Position numbers and translations under genes: made by a program. DNA of 64,000 nucleotides from Providencia stuartii (GTDB taxonomy: Bacteria; Pseudomonadota; Gammaproteobacteria; Enterobacterales; Enterobacteriaceae): contig NZ_CP119546.1 in NCBI RefSeq assembly GCF_029277985.1, positions 3,286,001 through 3,350,000 on the forward strand. The letters run 5' to 3'. The notes under the pieces are model-generated. The model was not told the DNA's origin. It searched no databases and saw only the letters and a program-made list of their open reading frames with translations. Below are positions 58,433 to 64,000 of this stretch, in pieces. Every line of letters begins with the position of its first letter. The first letter of the stretch is position 1.

Positions 58433-60496
58433 ATGAACAGTAAAAAAACTCAATTATTCGATAGTGCGTTAGTTCGTCAATCAATTATTGATGCAGTTAA
58501 GAAATGTGCTCCACAGGCGCAATGGCGCAACCCTGTTATGTTTGTGGTGTATATTGGCAGCATTATCACTACCTTGCTATGGCTAGCAATGTTAGCGAAT
58601 TACGCAGAAGGTAATGCTTGGTTTAGTGGCATGATTACGCTATGGCTATGGTTTACCGTTTTATTTGCTAATTTTGCTGAAGCACTTGCAGAAGGACGCA
58701 GTAAAGCTCAGGCGGCGAGTTTAAAAGGCGTTAAAAAACGCAGTAGCGCTATCCGCCTTGCTGAGGCCAATTTAGATTCAGCACAAGAAACGGTAAATTC
58801 AGATCAACTTCGCAAAGGTGACATTGTTTTGATCCGTGCGGGTGACATCATTCCTTGTGATGGTGAAGTTCTGGAGGGGGGAGCTTCCGTCGATGAAAGT
58901 GCGATCACGGGTGAATCAGCCCCTGTGATCCGTGAGTCAGGGGGGGATTTCTCTTCTGTCACCGGCGGTACTCGTGTCTTATCCGACTGGCTGATCGTGG
59001 AATGTACCGTTAACCCCGGTGAAACCTTCCTTGATCGAATGATTTCCATGGTTGAAGGCGCACAACGCCGTAAAACACCGAATGAGATAGCACTCACCAT
59101 TCTATTAACTGCTCTTACTATTATCTTTTTATTGGCCTGTGCAACCCTCTACCCATATACCCTGTTTTCAGCGGAATATGCTGGGGCAGGTAACGCCATT
59201 TCCGTTCTCGTGCTTATTGCGCTATTAATCTGCCTCATTCCTACAACCATTGGAGGGTTACTTTCCTCGATTGGTGTTGCTGGCATGAGCCGTATGTTAA
59301 GTGCCAATGTCATTGCCACCAGCGGACGTGCTGTTGAAGCTGCTGGTGATGTTGATGTGTTGCTGCTCGATAAAACAGGAACTATCACGTTAGGAAATCG
59401 ACAAGCGTCGGCATTTTTACCGTTAACAGGCGTAACCGAACAACAATTAGCGGATGCAGCACAACTGTCCTCTTTAGCGGATGAAACCCCTGAAGGACGC
59501 AGCATTGTCGTCCTTGCAAAACAAAAATTTAATTTGCGTGAAAGAGACATTCATTCATTAAATGCTACTTTTGTTCCCTTTTCAGCAATGACACGAATGA
59601 GTGGAGTTAATGTGGGTGACAGAATGATACGCAAAGGCTCTGCCGATGCGATACGCCGTTATGTTGAAGCCAATCACAGTAAGTTTCCACTTGAGGCGGA
59701 TCAATTGGTAGAAAAAGTTGCTCACCAAGGAGGCACCCCATTAGTTGTTGTCGATAACCAAACCGTCCTAGGTATTGTCGCTTTAAAAGATATTGTTAAA
59801 GGGGGGATCAAAGAACGTTTTGCTCAGATGCGTAGCATGGGGATCAAAACCGTGATGATTACCGGCGATAACCATCTAACGGCTGCCGCTATCGCTGCTG
59901 AAGCAGGTGTTGATGATTTCTTAGCGGAAGCGACCCCAGAAACGAAATTAGCCTTGATCCGCCAATATCAAGCAGAAGGTCGGTTGGTTGCCATGACGGG
60001 TGATGGTACTAACGATGCTCCAGCTCTGGCTCAAGCCGATGTCGCTGTTGCCATGAACTCAGGAACTCAAGCGGCAAAAGAAGCGGGTAACATGGTGGAC
60101 TTAGACTCTAACCCGACTAAATTAATTGAAGTCGTACACATTGGTAAACAAATGCTCATGACGCGAGGTTCGTTAACCACATTTAGTATCGCCAATGATA
60201 TCGCCAAATATTTTGCCATTATTCCTGCTGCTTTTGCCGTGACTTGGCCACAGTTGAACGTATTGAATATTATGAACTTGCATTCACCTGCTTCGGCACT
60301 GTTATCGGCAGTCATTTTTAATGCGTTGATCATTGTCTTTTTGATCCCCTTAGCCTTAAAAGGGATCAACTACCGCCCTATGAGTTCGCAATCACTGCTA
60401 CAACGAAATCTCAGTATTTATGGTCTTAGCGGCTTACTCGTTCCCTTTATCGGTATCAAGCTTATCGACATGATTATTAGCTTATTTGGTTTTTAA
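58433..60496 (+). CDS. kdpB: K+-transporting ATPase catalytic subunit KdpB
   Basis: A 687-residue P-type ATPase. ITGESAPV is the actuator motif (TGES), [11 protein letters not shown] holds the phosphorylated Asp at about 313, and KGSADAIRR and [21 protein letters not shown] complete the nucleotide and phosphorylation domains. Helices bear [15 protein letters not shown] 58433 follows GAGGG and matches E. coli MSRKQLALF-type starts; a start five codons upstream overlaps the kdpA stop. Confidence 0.97.
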   Translation: MNSKKTQLFDSALVRQSIIDAVKKCAPQAQWRNPVMFVVYIGSIITTLLWLAMLANYAEGNAWFSGMITLWLWFTVLFANFAEALAEGRSKAQAASLKGVKKRSSAIRLAEANLDSAQETVNSDQLRKGDIVLIRAGDIIPCDGEVLEGGASVDESAITGESAPVIRESGGDFSSVTGGTRVLSDWLIVECTVNPGETFLDRMISMVEGAQRRKTPNEIALTILLTALTIIFLLACATLYPYTLFSAEYAGAGNAISVLVLIALLICLIPTTIGGLLSSIGVAGMSRMLSANVIATSGRAVEAAGDVDVLLLDKTGTITLGNRQASAFLPLTGVTEQQLADAAQLSSLADETPEGRSIVVLAKQKFNLRERDIHSLNATFVPFSAMTRMSGVNVGDRMIRKGSADAIRRYVEANHSKFPLEADQLVEKVAHQGGTPLVVVDNQTVLGIVALKDIVKGGIKERFAQMRSMGIKTVMITGDNHLTAAAIAAEAGVDDFLAEATPETKLALIRQYQAEGRLVAMTGDGTNDAPALAQADVAVAMNSGTQAAKEAGNMVDLDSNPTKLIEVVHIGKQMLMTRGSLTTFSIANDIAKYFAIIPAAFAVTWPQLNVLNIMNLHSPASALLSAVIFNALIIVFLIPLALKGINYRPMSSQSLLQRNLSIYGLSGLLVPFIGIKLIDMIISLFGF

Positions 60497-60506
60497 GGAA
60501 TAGATT

Positions 60507-61100
60507 ATGAACACGATTCGTTCATCAATTGTGGTATTAATTTTATTAGCGATAATAACTGGTGTGGCTTATCCTTTACTTGTTACAGGACTCGCGAATG
60601 TACTGTTTCCTTGGCAGGCGCAAGGGTCGCTCATAGAACAAAATGGGCGAGTGGTTGGATCAGCATTAATTGGTCAACACTACCAGTCCGACCGCTACTT
60701 TTTCGGCCGCCCTTCAGCAACGGCGGAGTTCCCATATAACTCATTAGCCTCTGGAGGCAGTAATCTTGCGGTAAGTAATCCAGTATTATATGAGTCATTT
60801 GAACAACGTCGTGAACAACTGAGAAAACAAAATCCAGATGCTGGACAAGCCGTTCCCGTCGATCTACTAACCGCTTCTGCAAGTGGCTTAGATCCCAATA
60901 TTTCGGTTGCGGCTGCACTTTATCAAGCGCCTCGTATTGCGAAAAAAAGAGAGATTGCGCTGAGGGAGGTTGAATCTCTCATTGCAGCACAAACTGAAAG
61001 CCCCCTCCTTGCCTTTATGGGAGAACCCGTTGTGAATGTATTGCAATTGAACATCGCATTGGATGAGCTTAAACCACAAACGCATCAGCCCACTCACTGA
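60507..61100 (+). CDS. kdpC: K+-transporting ATPase subunit KdpC
   Basis: A 197-residue protein with one N-terminal helix (about 8-30, SSIVVLILLAIITGVAYPLLVTG) and a periplasmic domain. GSALIGQ, YFFGRPSATAEFPYNSLASGGSNLAVSNP and DLLTASASGLDPNISV are KdpC signatures. It is thought to assist K+ binding by KdpA. 10 bp after kdpB. Confidence 0.96.
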   Translation: MNTIRSSIVVLILLAIITGVAYPLLVTGLANVLFPWQAQGSLIEQNGRVVGSALIGQHYQSDRYFFGRPSATAEFPYNSLASGGSNLAVSNPVLYESFEQRREQLRKQNPDAGQAVPVDLLTASASGLDPNISVAAALYQAPRIAKKREIALREVESLIAAQTESPLLAFMGEPVVNVLQLNIALDELKPQTHQPTH

Positions 61101-61108
61101 GGTTAATT

Positions 61109-63823
61109 ATGGATAATCAAGACCCAGTACGCCCAAATCCAGATGAGTTGCTCGTAAAAGCAAATGAAACTGGCCGAGGCAAGCTTAAGATATTTTTCGG
61201 CGCCTGTGCAGGCGTCGGAAAAACGTATGCGATGTTACAAGAGGCTCAACGCTTACGCACTCAAGGGTTAGATGTTGTGATTGGCGTTGTCGAAACACAT
61301 GAACGGGAAGAAACGGCGGCATTACTGGATGGGCTATCTCAGCTGCCGCCTCGTCGGTTAAACCATCGTGGGCGCCGCATGAGCGCCTTTGATATTGATG
61401 CTGCAATTGCAAGGCATCCAGCCATTATTTTAATGGATGAATTGGCATTTAGTAATCCAGCCGGTAGTCGCCATCCTAAACGATGGCAAGATGTGGAAGA
61501 ACTTCTTGATGCCGGCATTGATGTTTTAACGACAATTAATGTACAGCATATTGAAAGTTTAAATGATGTGGTCGGTAGCATCACGGGGATCCGTGTGCGA
61601 GAAACCGTGCCCGATCATATTTTCGATGCAGCCGATGAAATTGTCTTAGTCGATCTACCTCCCGATGATCTCCGTCAGCGTCTTAACGAAGGCAAGGTCT
61701 ATATCCCAGCACAGGCAGAACGCGCTATTGAGCATTTTTTTCGTAAAGGGAATTTAATAGCTCTAAGGGAATTAGCGCTACGTCGCACCGCGGATCGCGT
61801 TGACGACCAAATGCGAGAGTTTCGCGATGGTAAAGGACAAGCCCCTGTCTGGCATACGCGCGATGGCCTGTTATTATGCATAGGGCATAATCGTGGCAAT
61901 GAAAAGCTCGTTCGTGCCGCAGCACGGCTCGCTGCAAAATTTGGGTCTGTCTGGCACGCCGTGTATGTTGAAACGCCAAAACTGCATCGGCTTCCAGAGG
62001 GGCACCGTAGAGCGATTCTTAAAGCATTACGTTTAGCTCAAGACTTAGGCGCTGAAACAGCAACGTTATCTGACCCTTCTGAAGAAAAAGCGATTTTACG
62101 TTACGCACGTGAACATAATCTTGGCAAAATTTTGGTTGGACGGCGCATTAAACGCCGTGGATGGTTAGGCTCACGCACTAGCTTTGCGGATCGATTAGGT
62201 GCATTAGGGCCAGATTTGGATTTAATCATCGTTGCACTCGAAGAAAAGAGTGATTGGGTGAAAGAGCCTGAACGGAAACCATTTTCTGAAAAATGGCGTA
62301 CTGACATTAACGGTTTTTTAGTTGCGATCGCGATATGTGCGCTTATCACTGTATTTTCGCGTACTTTTTTACTGGCGCTCGATAAAGCCAACCTAGTTAC
62401 CCTGTATTTACTCGGTGTGGTTCTTGTGGCGCTCTTTTATGGACGCAGACCATCCATTTTTGCAGCGCTTATCAATGTCATTAGTTTTGACCTCTTTTTT
62501 GTACAGCCCCACTTTTCTCTGGCCATTATGGACATGCAATACTTGGTGACCTTTACCGTAATGCTTATTGTCGGTGTGGTGGTTGGTAATCTCACGGCAG
62601 GTATGCGATATCAGGCAAGAATTGCCCGTTATCGAGAGCAACGGACTCGCCACCTGTATGAAATGACGAAAGAATTAAGCCAAGCGCTCACCGAGCAAGA
62701 TATCGGTAAAGCAGGCTACCATTTTATTAACAATGCCTTTCAGGCGAAAACCTGCTTACTCTTGCCAGATGAAAACAATCAATTAATGCCATTGTTATGT
62801 GAAGGCCATAGCGCGATGCAAATTGATCAAGCTATCGCTAAATGGAGTTTTGACAAGCGTCAACCCGCGGGTGCTGGTACCGATACACTACCAAGTGTAC
62901 CTTATCAACTACAACCCATTACCACGGTCGATCAAACGCTAGCCGTACTCGCTATCGAACCCAATAATTTGCGCCAACTATTGATCCCTGAACAACAGCG
63001 CATGCTACAAACATTTACAGGGTTGATTGCTAGCGCGCTAGCGCGTTTACAATTAGCAAAACAAGCGGAAATCGCAAAACTCAACATTGAGCGCGAGCAG
63101 TTGCGAAACTCTTTGTTAGCAGCACTATCCCATGACCTAAAAACACCGTTAACGGTACTGTTTGGCCAAGCAGAAATTTTGACCTTGAACCTTAGCGCAG
63201 AAAACTCCCCTTATACGGAGCAAGTTAACCAAATGCGCCAGCAAATACTCAGTACTTCCCGTTTAGTGAATAACTTGTTGGATATGGCAAGACTGCAATC
63301 AGGGGGGATACAACCGAATTTTGAGTGGCAATCACTGCAAGAGATCACAGGCAGTGCGATAAGAACCCTTGATTACACATTGCATAGTCATCCTTTATCC
63401 ATTGAAATCCCAGCTAATTTGCTGCTCTACTGTGATGGTAACTTAATTGAACGAGTATTAATTAACTTATTAGAGAACGCCATCAAATACAGCGAAAAAG
63501 ATACACCAATGGGGATTTGTGCCAATATAGAGGATAACCAAGTACACATTGAAGTTTGGGATGCCAGTAATGCGATTCCCAATGGGCAAGAAAAAACAAT
63601 TTTTGATAAGTTTTCTCGAGCACAAAAAGAGTCCGCAATCCCTGGTGTTGGCCTTGGATTAGCGATCTGTCGCGCCATTATTCAATTACATGATGGCACC
63701 ATTTGGGCTGAAAATAACAAAAAAGGTGGAGCCAGCTTCCATTTTGTTTTACCTTTTAAACAACTCCCTGATATTGAAGAGATAGCTGACTATTGTGAAC
63801 CCCCATCAAATATTGATCATTGA
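61109..63823 (+). CDS. kdpD: Sensor histidine kinase KdpD
   Basis: A 904-residue membrane kinase that senses K+ limitation. The N-terminal KdpD domain has Walker A GACAGVGKTY (31-40) and ILMDELAFSNPAGSRHPKRWQDV. A USP-like domain follows (about 250-370). Four helices lie near 400-500 (DUF4118), then a GAF-like region. The HisKA box ALSHDLKTPLT has H675, and the ATPase has N-box ENAIKYS and GVGLGLAI. Its 3' end overlaps kdpE by 29 nt. Confidence 0.96.
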   Translation: MDNQDPVRPNPDELLVKANETGRGKLKIFFGACAGVGKTYAMLQEAQRLRTQGLDVVIGVVETHEREETAALLDGLSQLPPRRLNHRGRRMSAFDIDAAIARHPAIILMDELAFSNPAGSRHPKRWQDVEELLDAGIDVLTTINVQHIESLNDVVGSITGIRVRETVPDHIFDAADEIVLVDLPPDDLRQRLNEGKVYIPAQAERAIEHFFRKGNLIALRELALRRTADRVDDQMREFRDGKGQAPVWHTRDGLLLCIGHNRGNEKLVRAAARLAAKFGSVWHAVYVETPKLHRLPEGHRRAILKALRLAQDLGAETATLSDPSEEKAILRYAREHNLGKILVGRRIKRRGWLGSRTSFADRLGALGPDLDLIIVALEEKSDWVKEPERKPFSEKWRTDINGFLVAIAICALITVFSRTFLLALDKANLVTLYLLGVVLVALFYGRRPSIFAALINVISFDLFFVQPHFSLAIMDMQYLVTFTVMLIVGVVVGNLTAGMRYQARIARYREQRTRHLYEMTKELSQALTEQDIGKAGYHFINNAFQAKTCLLLPDENNQLMPLLCEGHSAMQIDQAIAKWSFDKRQPAGAGTDTLPSVPYQLQPITTVDQTLAVLAIEPNNLRQLLIPEQQRMLQTFTGLIASALARLQLAKQAEIAKLNIEREQLRNSLLAALSHDLKTPLTVLFGQAEILTLNLSAENSPYTEQVNQMRQQILSTSRLVNNLLDMARLQSGGIQPNFEWQSLQEITGSAIRTLDYTLHSHPLSIEIPANLLLYCDGNLIERVLINLLENAIKYSEKDTPMGICANIEDNQVHIEVWDASNAIPNGQEKTIFDKFSRAQKESAIPGVGLGLAICRAIIQLHDGTIWAENNKKGGASFHFVLPFKQLPDIEEIADYCEPPSNIDH

Positions 63824-64000
63824 AGATGAAAAAGAGATTCGTCGCTTTGTCCGATTAGCTTTGGAGGGGGAAGGCTGGAAAGTTTTTGAAGCGGAAAATG
63901 GCCATCGTGGGTTAATTGAAGCCGGAACTCGCCAACCAGATCTGCTTATACTGGATCTTGGTTTGCCTGATGGTGATGGCCTAAACCTCATTCGTGACCT
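63795..64000 (+). CDS. kdpE: Response regulator KdpE, N-terminal part (cut by window edge)
   Basis: The first 68 codons are present. The GTG start at 63795 opens HQILIIEDEKEIRRFVRLAL; acidic-pocket residues E-D lie near 11-12, and PDLLILDLGLPDGDG contains the phospho-acceptor Asp near 54. This is the receiver domain of KdpE, partner of KdpD and activator of kdpFABC. A stop just upstream limits alternatives to GTG. It overlaps kdpD, implying coupled translation. Confidence 0.93.
   Translation, partial: MNPHQILIIEDEKEIRRFVRLALEGEGWKVFEAENGHRGLIEAGTRQPDLLILDLGLPDGDGLNLIRD

Overview
The window is a stretch of enterobacterial core chromosome. Protein sequences sit close to Escherichia coli orthologues, gene order largely follows the E. 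coli moa-uvrB-bio-mod-gpmA-aroG-nadA-tol-cyd-suc-sdh-gltA-ybgI-kdp order, and base composition is moderately AT-rich by eye. Accessory genes (a Morganella-like class A acid phosphatase, an ANT(6)-type nucleotidyltransferase, an Ail/OmpX-like protein) point to Morganellaceae, most likely Providencia. The genus call is inference.

Layout. 0-2.8 kb: molybdopterin genes moaA and moaC (cut by the window edge) behind a Moco riboswitch and a ModE-type box, with divergent ybhK/yvcK. 2.8-10.6 kb: SOS-controlled uvrB, a DnaA-box-bearing spacer, and the biotin locus bioBFCD/bioA around a BirA-type operator. 10.6-18.7 kb: pgl, ybhA, the molybdate genes modABC, acrZ, modE and modF. 18.8-28 kb: a CPBP membrane protease, gpmA, a frameshifted outer-membrane barrel gene, a membrane protein, aroG, pnuC, nadA under a NadR box, an aminoglycoside 6-adenylyltransferase homologue and a PhoC-like phosphatase. 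28.0-28.8 kb: three identical tRNA-Lys(UUU) genes followed by an array of 172-bp repeats that each carry the 3' end of the tRNA. 28.9-37.6 kb: the tol-pal envelope operon and cydABX-ybgE, with a 1.5 kb cyd upstream region. 39.1-50.8 kb: the TCA block sucABCD, sdhCDAB and gltA. 51-56.2 kb: an AraC/MFS divergent pair, a Nif3-family gene, a DUF1460 lipoprotein plus a tiny exported protein, and ybfA. 56.6-64 kb: kdpFABCDE, with kdpE cut by the window edge.

Local circuits can be read from the DNA. ModE appears to control both molybdate uptake (modA) and Moco synthesis (moaA), and the riboswitch adds feedback. NadR, BirA, LexA, KdpE, FNR and ArcA type sites lie where E. coli biology predicts. The least conventional element is the tRNA-Lys/172-bp repeat array, which resembles the rtT arrangement of the E. 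coli tyrT locus but belongs to a different tRNA. No intact mobile element, CRISPR array or defence system was seen.
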